Assembly (NCBI RefSeq): GCF_005502745.1
Contig: NZ_SCNL01000001.1
Coordinates: 124,001 to 188,000 of the forward strand
Source: Sphingomonas sp. 3P27F8
Lineage (GTDB): Bacteria > Pseudomonadota > Alphaproteobacteria > Sphingomonadales > Sphingomonadaceae
Direction: 5' to 3'
DNA length: 64,000 bases
This document shows, one piece after another, positions 1 to 9,960 of the stretch (the first letter of the stretch is position 1; every line of letters begins with the position of its first letter). The notes below the pieces were generated by a model. The model saw only the letters and a program-made list of their open reading frames with translations, did not search any database and was not told where the DNA came from. Both the position numbers and the translations under genes were made by a program.

Positions 1-2
1 TC

Positions 3-590
3 GGCGAAACCTATCTGGACGGAGCGATGGTGCGGCAAGCGCATTCGCGCGATTTCGTGGGGCGCGTGGCGGAAAGCGGGCGCGATGCCTATGCGCCTCT
101 CACCTTCACCTGGCGGAGCTGGCCGATGGCGGCCGAGCGACGCGGCGCCCCCGGTTCTGCGGCGTTGACAGTCGCGTGGCCGGTGCATTGCTACGGCATG
201 GTTGGCGTTGGTCGAAACATCGCGCCCGATACCGGCAATGGGGCCGAGCTATATGCGGTGATCGGCCATGCCCCCCGTCACCTCGACCGCAATATCGCGC
301 TGGTCGGGCGGGTGATCGAGGGAATCGAGCACCTTTCTTCGCTCCCCCGCGGTACCGAGGCGCTCGGCATGTATGCGACGGCGGCAGAGCGGGTGCCGAT
401 CATCTCCGCCCGCATCGCGAGAGACCTGCCGCCACCCGATCAGCCCCATTTCGAATATCTCGCCACGGATAGCGACAGTTTCGCCCGGTATGCGGATGCG
501 CGCGCCAATCGTCATGACGCGTTTTTCATCCGTCCCGCCGGCGGGGCCGACATATGCAACGTGCCGACACCGATCCGGCGCGCGAATTAA
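3..590 (+). CDS. Cyclophilin-type peptidyl-prolyl isomerase, 5' end cut off
   Basis: The reading frame is open from the window edge, so the N-terminus lies outside. The visible part ends in a typical cyclophilin core: an ELYAVIG segment, then LDRNIALVGRVIEGIEHL, which matches the 'LDGKYTVFGRVVEGMDVV' region of the family. Cyclophilins catalyse cis-trans isomerisation of Xaa-Pro bonds and assist folding. The C-terminal extension after the core (about 70 residues) is longer than in minimal cyclophilins, as in some alphaproteobacterial periplasmic forms. Whether it carries a signal peptide cannot be seen. It converges on the transporter operon downstream, with only 2 bases between them. Confidence 0.8.
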   Translation, partial: GETYLDGAMVRQAHSRDFVGRVAESGRDAYAPLTFTWRSWPMAAERRGAPGSAALTVAWPVHCYGMVGVGRNIAPDTGNGAELYAVIGHAPRHLDRNIALVGRVIEGIEHLSSLPRGTEALGMYATAAERVPIISARIARDLPPPDQPHFEYLATDSDSFARYADARANRHDAFFIRPAGGADICNVPTPIRRAN

Positions 591-592
591 GC

Positions 593-1177
593 CTATCGGC
601 CGACCCAGTCGGCTACCTGCGCGGCGACCTGGTTTGCGCCCCGGTTGAGCGCCGGGCCGACGGAAGCCGCATCGATCTTCGCGATCGGCACGCGCGCCTC
701 GAACCGCTGCTTCTCGACCTTCCCGTCGCCGCCGCGCACCAGCGCCGCATCGAACGTCACGATCGCGGAGGAGGACGCGGCATCGATGCCGAAATTACGC
801 AACTCGCCGCCAAGCCTCGCGCCCGGATCACCGAAGGATTGCGCCGCGCCCAGCACCACGCGCCCGGTGCGCGCGGAGATCGTGTCGGACAGCAGCCGCG
901 CGAACAATCGCTGGGGTGCTTCCACCCATTGCGCGTCCTTCACATAGGCGACGGAGGTCGCGCTCGACTGCACCGGCACGCGCGCGGTGGAAAGCGCCTG
1001 CGGCACCACCGGCACGCTGATCGTCATCGTCTTCGCGCTGGAGGCATCCTGCTCCTGCCCCGGTTTCACCTGCTCCACAGCGGTAAGATCAAGTAGCGAG
1101 GGCGGCGGCTTGGCACCGAAGCTGATGCAACCGGCGAGCGGCAGCGCCGCAAGGAAAATAGCAAATCGCTTCATCAT
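593..1177 (-). CDS. PqiC/ABC-type transport auxiliary lipoprotein
   Basis: About 194 residues, starting with a signal peptide and the lipobox LAGC, so an outer-membrane or periplasmic lipoprotein is expected. The body fits the ABC-transport auxiliary lipoprotein family (PqiC/YmbA-like), which partners MCE-domain transporters. It is the last gene of the MlaE-MlaF-MlaD-lipoprotein operon and lies directly after mlaD. Start choice: two ATGs at 1177 and 1174 follow an AGGCGG motif. A GTG at 1186 overlapping the mlaD stop is possible, but would put that Shine-Dalgarno-like motif inside the gene. Its role is inferred to be docking the transporter to the outer membrane. Confidence 0.8.
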   Translation of the reverse strand: MMKRFAIFLAALPLAGCISFGAKPPPSLLDLTAVEQVKPGQEQDASSAKTMTISVPVVPQALSTARVPVQSSATSVAYVKDAQWVEAPQRLFARLLSDTISARTGRVVLGAAQSFGDPGARLGGELRNFGIDAASSSAIVTFDAALVRGGDGKVEKQRFEARVPIAKIDAASVGPALNRGANQVAAQVADWVGR

Positions 1178-1182
1178 CCGCC

Positions 1183-2148
1183 TCACTTGCCGGGCTTGTA
1201 ATCTGGGAGCCGCTGCTGGCCGATCAGCGAGCCGGCACCGTTACGATCGACCTTTTCAGCCACCGAAGACAGCGCCGCCGCCATATTGCGCAAATCGTGC
1301 ACGAGTTGCCCGACTTCCGGAATGGTCTGCTTCGAGAAGGTCTGCAGGCCCGGCCGCGCGTCGTTCACCGCCGCGTTCAGCGTATCCGCGCTCTGCTTGG
1401 CCGAGCGGATCGCATCGTTCAGATTGGCCATCGCCGGCTTCACATCTTCCGACAATACGCCGTTCGTGGTCTGCGCGAGATTGCCGATCTTCTCGGCCGC
1501 ATCCCCGGCCTGCTGCACCGCCACACGGGTCTGCGCGAGCGTTGCCGCAATTTCCGGCCCGCGATCGGCAAGCGCGCGGCTCAACCGGTTGGTATTGTCC
1601 AGGATGCCAGCGATCGATGCCTGGTTCTTGTCCGATACCAGCCCGGTCAGCTTCTCGGCCAGTGTCGACAGCCGTTCGAGCAATTGCGGCGCGGAATTCA
1701 GGATCGCGCCCAGCCCGCCCGCCCGCGTCGGGATCACCGGCACGCCATAGGGGCATTGATTGGCGGCATCGTTCTCCGGGCATGCGATCGGCGGCGCGCC
1801 CTTCACCGCGCCATCGAGCGTGACGGTGCTGGTGCCCGTGAAGCTGCCCTGGATCGTCGCGGTGGTTCCCTGGAGTATCGGCGTATCATCGTTCACGCTA
1901 ATGCGCACGCGGACGAACTGCGGATCATTCTTCCACAGCTGGATCGACTTCACCTGGCCGGAGGGCACACCTGAGTAAGTGACCGTCGAACCCTTCGCGA
2001 GGCCATCGACCGATTGTTTGAAGAAAATGTCATATTCCTTCTCGGTCGCGCCGCCAAGACGCGCGATCCACACCGTGAATAGCGCCAGCACCGCGAGCAG
2101 GATCAGCACGACCGACCCCACCAGAACGTGGTTGGAACGTGTTTCCAT
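1183..2148 (-). CDS. mlaD: MlaD-family MCE-domain protein
   Basis: A 321-residue protein with one N-terminal membrane anchor (about residues 9-29), an MCE domain (about 37-115; YSGVPSGQV and LDG segments) and a long helical C-terminal tail. MCE proteins form periplasmic hexameric rings that carry lipids between membranes. The long C-terminal region resembles the TtgC/Mce-like type more than short E. coli MlaD. The ATG overlaps the stop of the ATPase gene (ATGA), suggesting translational coupling. Substrate inferred: phospholipid or hydrophobic compounds; the sequence alone does not settle this. Confidence 0.88.
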   Translation of the reverse strand: METRSNHVLVGSVVLILLAVLALFTVWIARLGGATEKEYDIFFKQSVDGLAKGSTVTYSGVPSGQVKSIQLWKNDPQFVRVRISVNDDTPILQGTTATIQGSFTGTSTVTLDGAVKGAPPIACPENDAANQCPYGVPVIPTRAGGLGAILNSAPQLLERLSTLAEKLTGLVSDKNQASIAGILDNTNRLSRALADRGPEIAATLAQTRVAVQQAGDAAEKIGNLAQTTNGVLSEDVKPAMANLNDAIRSAKQSADTLNAAVNDARPGLQTFSKQTIPEVGQLVHDLRNMAAALSSVAEKVDRNGAGSLIGQQRLPDYKPGK

Positions 2149-2984
2149 CAGTCAATCCCCGCCTTCTCGCGCCCGGCCTGCGGCTCAGAGACCTGTGCCT
2201 CGCGGGTCGCCACCGCCGCCCGGCCGCGCGGGCCGTTGAAATATTCTTGAATCCACGGATGATCCAGCGCGAGCAACTCCGGGATCGTGCCGACGGCGAT
2301 CACCTTCCTGTCCGCCAGCACCGCGACCCGGTCACAGATCGCATAGAGCGTATCGAGATCGTGGGTGATGAGGAACACCGTCAGCCCCATCGTCTCCTGC
2401 AGCGAACGGGTCAGTTCGTCGAACGCGGCCGCGCCGATCGGATCGAGCCCGGCGGTCGGCTCATCCAGGAACAGCAGTTCCGGGTCCATCGCCAGCGCGC
2501 GGGCAAGCCCGGCACGCTTTTTCATGCCGCCGGAAAGTTCGGACGGGAATTTCGGGCCCGCCTCCGCGGGCAGCCCGCTCATCACCACCTTGTAGGACGC
2601 GATCTCGTCAAGCAGGGCCAGATCAAGCTCGGGATAGAATTCGCGCAACGGCACCTGGACGTTTTCCGCCACGGTCAGCGTGGAAAACAACGCGCCGCCC
2701 TGAAACAGCACGCCCCAGCGCTTGCGGACGTTCACCGCATCGGTTTCCTCGCGGCCGATCGTCGATTCGCCGAAGACCGTGATTTCCCCTTCATCGGGGG
2801 TCTGAAGTCCGATGATCGATCGCATCAGCACCGATTTGCCGGTGCCCGATCCGCCGACCACGCCAAGGATCTCGCCGCGCCTGACATCCAGATCGAGCCC
2901 GTCGTGAATCACCTGCTCGCCATCACCGAAGCTGGTGCGCAGGCCACGCACGCGGATGATGAAGTCTTCGCTCTCGTCTGCCAT
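2148..2984 (-). CDS. mlaF: Mla-type ABC transporter ATP-binding protein
   Basis: 278 residues with a complete nucleotide-binding domain: Walker A GGSGTGKS at residues 44-51, signature LSGGMKKR at 150-157, Walker B LLFLDEP at 170-176 and a switch histidine in THD near 208. The GGMKKR form of the signature is characteristic of MlaF/Ttg2A ATPases. The ATG at 2984 overlaps the mlaE stop (ATGA). A much longer upstream frame exists only because it runs antisense-free through mlaE in another frame. It powers lipid transport through MlaE and MlaD. Confidence 0.92.
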   Translation of the reverse strand: MADESEDFIIRVRGLRTSFGDGEQVIHDGLDLDVRRGEILGVVGGSGTGKSVLMRSIIGLQTPDEGEITVFGESTIGREETDAVNVRKRWGVLFQGGALFSTLTVAENVQVPLREFYPELDLALLDEIASYKVVMSGLPAEAGPKFPSELSGGMKKRAGLARALAMDPELLFLDEPTAGLDPIGAAAFDELTRSLQETMGLTVFLITHDLDTLYAICDRVAVLADRKVIAVGTIPELLALDHPWIQEYFNGPRGRAAVATREAQVSEPQAGREKAGID

Positions 2985-4081
2985 CAGTTCCACCCTACCG
3001 AGGTGAAGAACACCGCGAAGAACGCGTCGAGCACGATCACGAGAAAGATCGCCTGCACCACCGCCGCCGTCGTGCGATTGCCGACCTGCTCGGCGTCGCT
3101 CTCCACCTGCATTCCCTGGAAGCAGCCGGCCACGGCGATGATCGCGCCAAACACCGGCGCCTTGACCAGCCCGACGTAAAGGTCGGTGATCGGCACCACC
3201 TCGCGAATGCGCGCGATATAGGTGACCGGCGGGATGCCAAGGTTGATCCAGCACAACAGGCCGCCGCCGATGATCGCCACGATCGAGGCATAAAAGCCCA
3301 GCAGCGGCATCAGCGTGATCGCCGCCAGCGTACGCGGCAGCACCAGCGCTTCCATCGGGGAAACGCCGATCGTGCGCATCGCATCGATCTCCTCGGTCAG
3401 CTTCATCGTGCCTAGTTGCGCGGCAAACGCGGAGCCTGATCTGCCGGCGACCATGATCGCCGTCATCAGCACCCCCAATTCGCGCAGCGTGATGCGGCCG
3501 ATCAGATTGATCGTATAGACCTCCGCGCCGAATTGCCGGAGTTGCACCGCGCCCTGCTGCGCGATGACGATCCCGATCAGGAAGCTCATCAACCCGATGA
3601 TGCCGAGCGCGGTGACGCCGACCACCTCGAACCGCTGGACCGTGGCATTGAAACGAAAACGGCGCGGATGGCGGATCACATTGCCAAATGCGATCACCGT
3701 CGCGCCGAGAAAACCGAGCAGGCCGAGCAGCGTTCTGCCGGCGGTGATCGTCGCGGTGCCGATCTCGCCCAGCACGCGGGTGAAGGCGGTGACATGGGTT
3801 GGCCGCATGGCGACCACCTGATCGGCGCTCTCGACATGTTTGAGCAGCCGGGCGCGCTCGCCGTCCAGGCCCTCGATCTTGGCATCATGTTCATGCGCGA
3901 AGCGGTGGATCAGCCAGGCGCCGATCGTGTCCATCCGCTCGATCGCGGAAAGATCGACGCGGCGCACGCCCTCGCCCACGCCGCGCAGGCGTTGCGGAAG
4001 ATCACCCAGCTTCGGCAGCGACAGGTCGCCGCTGAAGCGCAGGGTGCCGTCATCCTCGCTGAAATCCGCCGGTGCGCCCAT
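2984..4081 (-). CDS. mlaE: MlaE-type ABC permease with N-terminal STAS-like domain
   Basis: 365 residues. The first ~95 form a STAS-like domain (FSGDLSLPKLGDL, then VDLSAIERMDTIGAWL), followed by the MlaE permease with five to six membrane segments and the conserved motifs GAEVYTINLIGRITLRELG and IGVSPMEALVLPR. In E. coli the STAS protein MlaB is separate; here it is fused, which is common in alphaproteobacteria. An AAGGAGG Shine-Dalgarno sequence just upstream favours the ATG at 4081 or the adjacent one at 4084 over longer in-frame starts. First gene of the four-gene transporter operon. Confidence 0.9.
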   Translation of the reverse strand: MGAPADFSEDDGTLRFSGDLSLPKLGDLPQRLRGVGEGVRRVDLSAIERMDTIGAWLIHRFAHEHDAKIEGLDGERARLLKHVESADQVVAMRPTHVTAFTRVLGEIGTATITAGRTLLGLLGFLGATVIAFGNVIRHPRRFRFNATVQRFEVVGVTALGIIGLMSFLIGIVIAQQGAVQLRQFGAEVYTINLIGRITLRELGVLMTAIMVAGRSGSAFAAQLGTMKLTEEIDAMRTIGVSPMEALVLPRTLAAITLMPLLGFYASIVAIIGGGLLCWINLGIPPVTYIARIREVVPITDLYVGLVKAPVFGAIIAVAGCFQGMQVESDAEQVGNRTTAAVVQAIFLVIVLDAFFAVFFTSVGWN

Positions 4082-4166
4082 CATCGCCCTCCTTGCGGGA
4101 AAGCGGCGGTCACGGCAAGCGGCGCTTGTCGCGCAATCTCGAACACGGGCGTGGCTAAATCGTCGT

Positions 4167-5432
4167 TCAAATGGCGGCATCCACCGCATGGATCGCCAGC
4201 CCCACCATGCCGCCCACCAACGTGCCGTTGATGCGGATGTACTGGAGATCCCGGCCCACCGCATTTTCCAGCCGGCGCGTGATGGTCTGCGCATCCCAGC
4301 CATGCACCGTCTCGGAAACCAGTCGAACGATCGAATCGCCATAATCCGCCGCCGCGCCGACTGCCGCGCGGCGCACGAAGCGGTTGAGCGTGCGTTGCAG
4401 GCGCACATCCTGTTGCAGTGTCTCGCCGAGCTGGTTGAATGCCTCGCGCATCTTGCCCGCGAGCAACGCCTCCGGATCGCGCGCGACGCGCAACATTCCG
4501 GCGCGCGCCTGTTCCCACAGCCCGTTGATCCAGTCCTGCATCGCAGGGTTTTCGAGCAGCTCCAGCTTCAGTTCCTCAACCCGGCCGATCAGCGCGGGAT
4601 CGTGCTGCAGGTCATGAGCGAGTTTCACCAGCCCTTCCTCGGCCTTTGCGCGCAACGGGTGATCGACGTTCTCGGCCATATCGGCCAGCATCCTGTCGAG
4701 TCCGTCGATGATCTTGTTGGCCAACGTTTCGTCCAGCCCTGTCCAGCGCATGATCGATCCGGCGCGGTCATGCACCATGGTGCGGACGATCGGCTGGTTC
4801 GCCTCCAGCACGCGGCCGGCCCAGCGCACGATCCCGTTGAGCACCGGCAAATGGCGATCCTCCGCGATCGCGGCGACGAGCGCGCGGCCCAGCATGGGCG
4901 AAAGCTCGATCGCCCTCACCTGCCGCACCAGCGCGCCGCGCACCATGCCGCCCAGCCGTTCCTGATCCAGCGCCTGAAGCACTTCCACCGCGAGGCGCGA
5001 TACGCCGCGCGTCAGCCGCGAGCCGCCGGAGGTGGGATTGGTCAGCCAGCGCCCGGCGGCGCTCGCAAGATCGATCCGCCGCATCCGCCGCGCGACCACT
5101 ACCGGAATGAGGAAATTGTCACGCAGGAACAGCGCGAGTTGATCGCCGATGCGATCCTTGTTGCGCGGTATGATCGCGGTGTGCGGGATCGGCAGGCCCA
5201 GCGGGTGGCGGAACAGCGCCGTCACCGCGAACCAGTCCGCCAGCCCGCCAACCATCGCGGCTTCGGTGAACGCGCGGACGAACCCCCATGCCGGATGCAC
5301 CGGCTGCATCGTCCGCGCGATCGCGAAGGCGATCGCCATAAACACCAGCATCGCCGTGGCGATCACCCGCATACGCACCAGCCCGGCGGGGGCTCTTTCA
5401 CGGGGAGGACGCCGGCGGACGATCAGGTTCAT
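4167..5432 (-). CDS. DUF445 family membrane protein
   Basis: About 421 residues, with an N-terminal membrane segment rich in Ala/Met/Phe (AMLVFMAIAFAIAR) and the family motif AAMVGGLADWFAVTALFRHPLGLPIPHTAIIPRNKDRIG, read here in pieces; a final hydrophobic stretch ends the protein. DUF445 (YjiN/YheB-like) proteins are envelope proteins of unknown biochemical role. The start is uncertain: ATG at 5432, or an in-frame TTG at 5450 preceded by a GGAG-like stretch. It sits 85 bases upstream of the Mla operon on the same strand and may be cotranscribed. Confidence 0.85.
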   Translation of the reverse strand: MNLIVRRRPPRERAPAGLVRMRVIATAMLVFMAIAFAIARTMQPVHPAWGFVRAFTEAAMVGGLADWFAVTALFRHPLGLPIPHTAIIPRNKDRIGDQLALFLRDNFLIPVVVARRMRRIDLASAAGRWLTNPTSGGSRLTRGVSRLAVEVLQALDQERLGGMVRGALVRQVRAIELSPMLGRALVAAIAEDRHLPVLNGIVRWAGRVLEANQPIVRTMVHDRAGSIMRWTGLDETLANKIIDGLDRMLADMAENVDHPLRAKAEEGLVKLAHDLQHDPALIGRVEELKLELLENPAMQDWINGLWEQARAGMLRVARDPEALLAGKMREAFNQLGETLQQDVRLQRTLNRFVRRAAVGAAADYGDSIVRLVSETVHGWDAQTITRRLENAVGRDLQYIRINGTLVGGMVGLAIHAVDAAI

Positions 5433-5520
5433 TGCCGAAACAATCCCCAACTCTCCACTTTGTTCAAGCGGAGTTGCGGAAAGACGGGCGACAGCCGTTC
5501 AGGGCGCCGCCCGCTGGATA

Positions 5521-8500
5521 TCATTCGGCGGGTTGCGAACCATCGTCGTCATAGCCGATCCGTCCGTGCGGCGCCGGCAGCGGTCCGCCGCCGGGCTGGT
5601 GTTCGATCGCGCCACGCCCGTCATCGCCGGGGCGATAGGTGAGCAGCCGGTGACCGATCCACGGGCCGATCCGCCGCTCGATCCCGATCGCCAGGCTGAA
5701 CGCGGCCGGCACGATCAGCAGCGTCAGCAGCGTTGAGAGCGTCAGCCCGCCGATCACGACGATGCCCATCGGCGCACGCCACGATCCATCCCCGGACAGC
5801 GACAGCGCGGTCGGGACCATTCCCGCGACCATTGCGACGGTGGTCATCACGATCGGCTGCGCGCGCTTGTGGCCGGCATCCATGATCGCCGTGTGGACCG
5901 GCACGCCCTTCGCCATTTCTTCCAGCGCGAAATCGATCAGCAGGATCGAATTCTTGGCGACGATGCCGAGCAGCATCAGCAGGCCGATGAACACCGGCAT
6001 CGACAAAGGATTACCCGTCACGAGCAGCGCGAGAACGCCGCCGAGCGGTGCTAGCATCAGCGACCCCATGTTGACGAGCGGCGGCAGCATCCGGCGATAG
6101 AGCAGCACCAGCACCGAGAAGACCAGGAACACGCCCGCGATCACCGCGAAAACGAAGTTGATGAGCATCTCCATCTGCCACTTCGCCTGGCCGACGCTCA
6201 TCCGCTGGACGCTGATCGGCAGGTTCTTCATCGCCGGCAGCGCGTTCACCTTCTTCATCGCATCGCTCAGCACGAGCCCGGAGGCCAGATCGGCGCCGAT
6301 CGTAAGCTGGCGCTGCTGATTGAGGCGGTTGATCTTGGTCGGCCCCGATCCGAAGCCGATCTCCGCCACCAGCGACAGCGGGACGGAGCCGCCGCTCTGC
6401 GTTTGCACCGGCAGGTTCTGGATCGTCGACAATTCCGTGCGTGACGATTGATCCAGCGCCACGCGGATCGGCACCTGACGATCGGACAGCGAGAATTTCG
6501 CGCTGTTCTGATCGATGTCACCCAGCGTCGCGATGCGGATCGCGTTCGATAGCGCGCTCGTCGTCACGCCAAGGTTGGCGGCGAGGTCGAGGCGGGGCTT
6601 GATGACGATTTCCGGCCGCTTCAGATCGCCCGCGATGCGCGGCGCGATCAGCCCCGGAACATGCGCCATCTGTCTGACGAGCTGGTCGGCGGTCTTGCGC
6701 AGCAGTTCGGGATCGTCGCCGCCCAGCGTGATCGACACGTCACGATTGTTGTCGCCCCAGCCGAACTGCGACTGGAAGTTCACCCGCGCGTCGGGGATCT
6801 TCGCCAGCTCGGGCGCAAGGCTGCGCTCGAACTGCGTCGAGGTCATCGACTTGTGATCCTTGAACACGGCGCTCACCCGGCCGGTGCCGACCTGCGTGCG
6901 GCTATAGACGCTCATCACGTCGGGCTGTTTGCGCAAGAGCGCGACGACCTTGTCCACCGTGCCCTGCGTCTGCGCGAGCGTTGTCCCCGGCGGCATGGTG
7001 ATGGTGACGGCGGAACGTTCGGAATCGGTCGCCGGCTGAAACTGCAACGGCAGCATCGCGAAGCAGACCAGCGTCAGCAGAAACGCACCGGCGCCGATCC
7101 CGAGCACCCACAAGCGATGATCGCGGAAATAGCCGGTGACGCGGCGGAAACCGCCGCGCGCGCGTACGGCCGGCGCACGGCCGACATCTAGCGTCCAGTG
7201 CAGCACGCCCATGTAGAGGTCCATCAGCCTGCCCTCGCCATGTTCGGCGTGACCGAAGGCGCGCAGGAAATAGGCGGCGATCATCGGCGTGATGAGACGT
7301 GCGACGGCGAGGCTCATCAACACCGCAACCACCACGGTGAGGCCGAAATTCTTGAAGAACTGCCCCGAAACGCCGGGCATCAGGCCGACCGGGAGGAAAA
7401 CCGCGACGATCGCCATCGTCGTGGCGAGCACGGCGAGGCCGATCTCGTCCGCGGCGTCGATCGACGCCTGATAGGCCGTCTTGCCCATGCGCATGTGGCG
7501 GACGATATTCTCGATCTCCACGATCGCGTCGTCCACCAGCACGCCCGCGACGAGGCTGAGCGCCAGCAGCGTCATGCTGTTCAGCGTGAAGCCCATCAGG
7601 TCCATGAACCAGAAGGCCGGGATCGCCGAGAGCGGGATCGCGAGGGCCGATATCACCGTCGCCCGCGCGTCGCGCAGGAACAGGAACACGATGAACACCG
7701 CGAGCACCGCGCCCTCGATCATCGCGTGGATCGCGCTCTTATATTGTTCAAGCGCGTATTTGGATCCGTCGTAGCGCAATTCGAAATGCACCTGCGGGTT
7801 GCGCTTTTCCAGCGCTTCCAGCTTCGCCTTCGCCTCGCGGAAGATCGTGACGTCCGAATAGCCTTTGGCGCGCTTGAAATCGAAGCTCAGCACGGGCCGG
7901 CCATCGACCGCCGCCGCGCTGCGCTGCTCGGCATAGAGATCGCGCACCGTCGCCACGTCGGCCAGCTTGACCGTGCGACCATCGCCGACGGTGATCTGCG
8001 TCTGGCCGAGTTCATAGGCGTTGCGCGCGTTGCCAAGCACGCGCAGCGACTGTTCCGCGCCCGCGATCTGCGATCGGCCGCCGGCCGCGTTGAGGTTCAC
8101 CTGCCGCAACTGCTGGTTGATCTGCGTCGCCGTCAGCCCGAACGCGGCCAGCTTGGCCGGATCGAGGATCACGCGGATCTCGCGATCGACGCCGCCATTG
8201 CGCTCCACCTTGCCCATGCCGGGCACCGAGAGCAGCTCCTTCGCCACCGTGTTGTCGATGTACCAGGAGAGCTGTTCGATCGTCATGTCGGTCGAAATTG
8301 CCGAATAACTGCCGACGTCATTGTCGTTGATCTTGACGCGGCTCACCTGCGGCTCGAGGATTCCCTCCGGCAGATTGGAACGGATCTGCACGATCGCGTC
8401 GCGCACCTCGTTCACGGCCCGGTCGACCGGAGTGCCGATATCGAGCTGCACGATCGTGGTGGAATCGCCTTCGCTGACGAAGGACTGGATCTCGTCGATC

Positions 8501-8736
8501 CCCTCCACCGATCGCACCGCCGCCTCGACGCGCTGCGTTACCTGCGTTTCAAGCTCGCTCGGCGCGGCGCCCGGCTGCGTGATCTCCACCGCCACCGCCG
8601 GGAAGTCGATATCCGGCTCCTGATTGATGTCCATGCGGATGAAGCTGACGACGCCGGCCACCGTCAGCATCAGGAACAGGACGATCGACGGAACGGGGTT
8701 CCGGATCGACCAGGCGGAGATGTTGCGAAAACTCAT
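5521..8736 (-). CDS. RND efflux permease, HAE1 family
   Basis: 1071 residues, the normal length for an AcrB/MexB-type hydrophobe/amphiphile pump. Begins with the cytoplasmic/TM1 segment SIRNPVPSIVLFLMLT and contains the two porter halves and twelve expected membrane segments. The proton-relay aspartates in TM4 are present as VDDAIVEIEN (residues 401-410). It is the second gene after its periplasmic adaptor (6-base gap). No outer-membrane factor is adjacent, so the pump probably borrows one. Substrates cannot be told from sequence. Confidence 0.93.
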   Translation of the reverse strand: MSFRNISAWSIRNPVPSIVLFLMLTVAGVVSFIRMDINQEPDIDFPAVAVEITQPGAAPSELETQVTQRVEAAVRSVEGIDEIQSFVSEGDSTTIVQLDIGTPVDRAVNEVRDAIVQIRSNLPEGILEPQVSRVKINDNDVGSYSAISTDMTIEQLSWYIDNTVAKELLSVPGMGKVERNGGVDREIRVILDPAKLAAFGLTATQINQQLRQVNLNAAGGRSQIAGAEQSLRVLGNARNAYELGQTQITVGDGRTVKLADVATVRDLYAEQRSAAAVDGRPVLSFDFKRAKGYSDVTIFREAKAKLEALEKRNPQVHFELRYDGSKYALEQYKSAIHAMIEGAVLAVFIVFLFLRDARATVISALAIPLSAIPAFWFMDLMGFTLNSMTLLALSLVAGVLVDDAIVEIENIVRHMRMGKTAYQASIDAADEIGLAVLATTMAIVAVFLPVGLMPGVSGQFFKNFGLTVVVAVLMSLAVARLITPMIAAYFLRAFGHAEHGEGRLMDLYMGVLHWTLDVGRAPAVRARGGFRRVTGYFRDHRLWVLGIGAGAFLLTLVCFAMLPLQFQPATDSERSAVTITMPPGTTLAQTQGTVDKVVALLRKQPDVMSVYSRTQVGTGRVSAVFKDHKSMTSTQFERSLAPELAKIPDARVNFQSQFGWGDNNRDVSITLGGDDPELLRKTADQLVRQMAHVPGLIAPRIAGDLKRPEIVIKPRLDLAANLGVTTSALSNAIRIATLGDIDQNSAKFSLSDRQVPIRVALDQSSRTELSTIQNLPVQTQSGGSVPLSLVAEIGFGSGPTKINRLNQQRQLTIGADLASGLVLSDAMKKVNALPAMKNLPISVQRMSVGQAKWQMEMLINFVFAVIAGVFLVFSVLVLLYRRMLPPLVNMGSLMLAPLGGVLALLVTGNPLSMPVFIGLLMLLGIVAKNSILLIDFALEEMAKGVPVHTAIMDAGHKRAQPIVMTTVAMVAGMVPTALSLSGDGSWRAPMGIVVIGGLTLSTLLTLLIVPAAFSLAIGIERRIGPWIGHRLLTYRPGDDGRGAIEHQPGGGPLPAPHGRIGYDDDGSQPAE

Positions 8737-8742
8737 CGCCGA

Positions 8743-9915
8743 TCAGCCCCCGCTCTTGGCCAGCACCGGCGCGACCTTCTGGCCGGGATTGAGGAACGCG
8801 CCGGCCGATCGCACCACGCGCTCGCTGCCGGTCAGCCCTTCGGCGATGGCAACGTTGCGGTCGGTCACCGTGCCGAGGCGAACGTCGCGCCGCACCACCT
8901 TGTCATCCTTGCCGACGATATAGACGAAATTGCCGCGATCGTCGCTCATGATCGCGGATTGCGGCAATTGCGGCTCGCTGTTCATCCCGCTCGTCAGCGC
9001 GACCGACGCGAAGCCGCCCGGGCGCAGCGCCGGATCATAGGAAAGCTGGACGCGCACGATGCCCTGGCGGGTGCGCGGGTCGATCACCGGAGCCACCTGC
9101 CACACCCTGCCCGCGAACGAGCGCGTCTCGCCGACCGGGGTGACGGTGGCGCTGTCGCCGACATGGGTCTTGACCAGATCGCTCTCGGCGAGCTGCGCCT
9201 GCATCTCGAGCTCGCCGTTCTTCGCCATGCGGAACAACGTGCCGGAGGCGGAGCTGATGATCTGCCCCGGCTCCACCTGACGGGTAAGGATCAGGCCCGG
9301 CTCCGGCGCGCGGATATCGAGGCGCCGGTTGCGCGCGCCCTGCTCGGCCACGGCCGCCTGGGCTACCTTCAGCCGCGCCGCCGCGGCATCGCGCGTGGCG
9401 ATGCGGCGCTGAACGTCGGCCTGGCTGATGAAGCCGCGCCCGACAAGCTGCTGCGCACGTTCCAGCTCCTGCTGCGCCAGCACCAGATCCGATCGCGCGA
9501 CCCCGATCTGGGCATTGAGGCTGGCGGAGGTCTGCGTCTGCACGGATCGGTCGACCGTCGCCAGTATCTGGCCCGCCGATACCCACTGGCCCGGCTCGAC
9601 CAGGACGCGCGTCACCATCCCGCCCTCGCCGGCCACGCCGATCGGCATATCGCGCTTCGCGGCGAGCGAGCCGGTGGCGTTGATCACTCGCCCGACGGCC
9701 GCGCTGCCCGGCACCACGACGGTGACGCTCGGCGCCTGATCGGCGGGCGAGGTATGCTCGGGCGCGCCGCCACGCCGGGAGAAGAAATAGGCGGCGGCGG
9801 CCACCGCCACGATCACGGCGGCGATCACGATCCAGCGGCGGCGGCGGCGCGCGTCATGCGACGGCCCTTCGATCGCCAGATGCTCCCCTTCAAGACTGCC
9901 GGATTCGTAATTCAT
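8743..9915 (-). CDS. RND efflux periplasmic adaptor subunit
   Basis: About 390 residues. A cytoplasmic N-terminus with a basic RRRRRW patch leads into one membrane helix (IVIAAVIVAVAAAAYFF), then the membrane-fusion-protein layout: lipoyl half (VLVEPGQWVSAGQILA), coiled-coil hairpin rich in Gln/Ala, second lipoyl half (EPGLILTRQVEPGQ) and beta-barrel. The anchor is a helix rather than a lipobox. ATG at 9915 is preceded by AAGTGGA; a GTG at 9942 is the alternative. It leads the adaptor-permease operon and is driven by the promoter at 9973-10001. Confidence 0.9.
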   Translation of the reverse strand: MNYESGSLEGEHLAIEGPSHDARRRRRWIVIAAVIVAVAAAAYFFSRRGGAPEHTSPADQAPSVTVVVPGSAAVGRVINATGSLAAKRDMPIGVAGEGGMVTRVLVEPGQWVSAGQILATVDRSVQTQTSASLNAQIGVARSDLVLAQQELERAQQLVGRGFISQADVQRRIATRDAAAARLKVAQAAVAEQGARNRRLDIRAPEPGLILTRQVEPGQIISSASGTLFRMAKNGELEMQAQLAESDLVKTHVGDSATVTPVGETRSFAGRVWQVAPVIDPRTRQGIVRVQLSYDPALRPGGFASVALTSGMNSEPQLPQSAIMSDDRGNFVYIVGKDDKVVRRDVRLGTVTDRNVAIAEGLTGSERVVRSAGAFLNPGQKVAPVLAKSGG

Positions 9916-9960
9916 TCGATCCACTTTCCCGTCCCGGCGCACCCGGCCGCCCCTCGCTCG

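Noticed and set aside
3840..5642. 600-residue plus-strand open frame
   Set aside because: Antisense to mlaE and the DUF445 gene, with low-complexity composition and no start signal.
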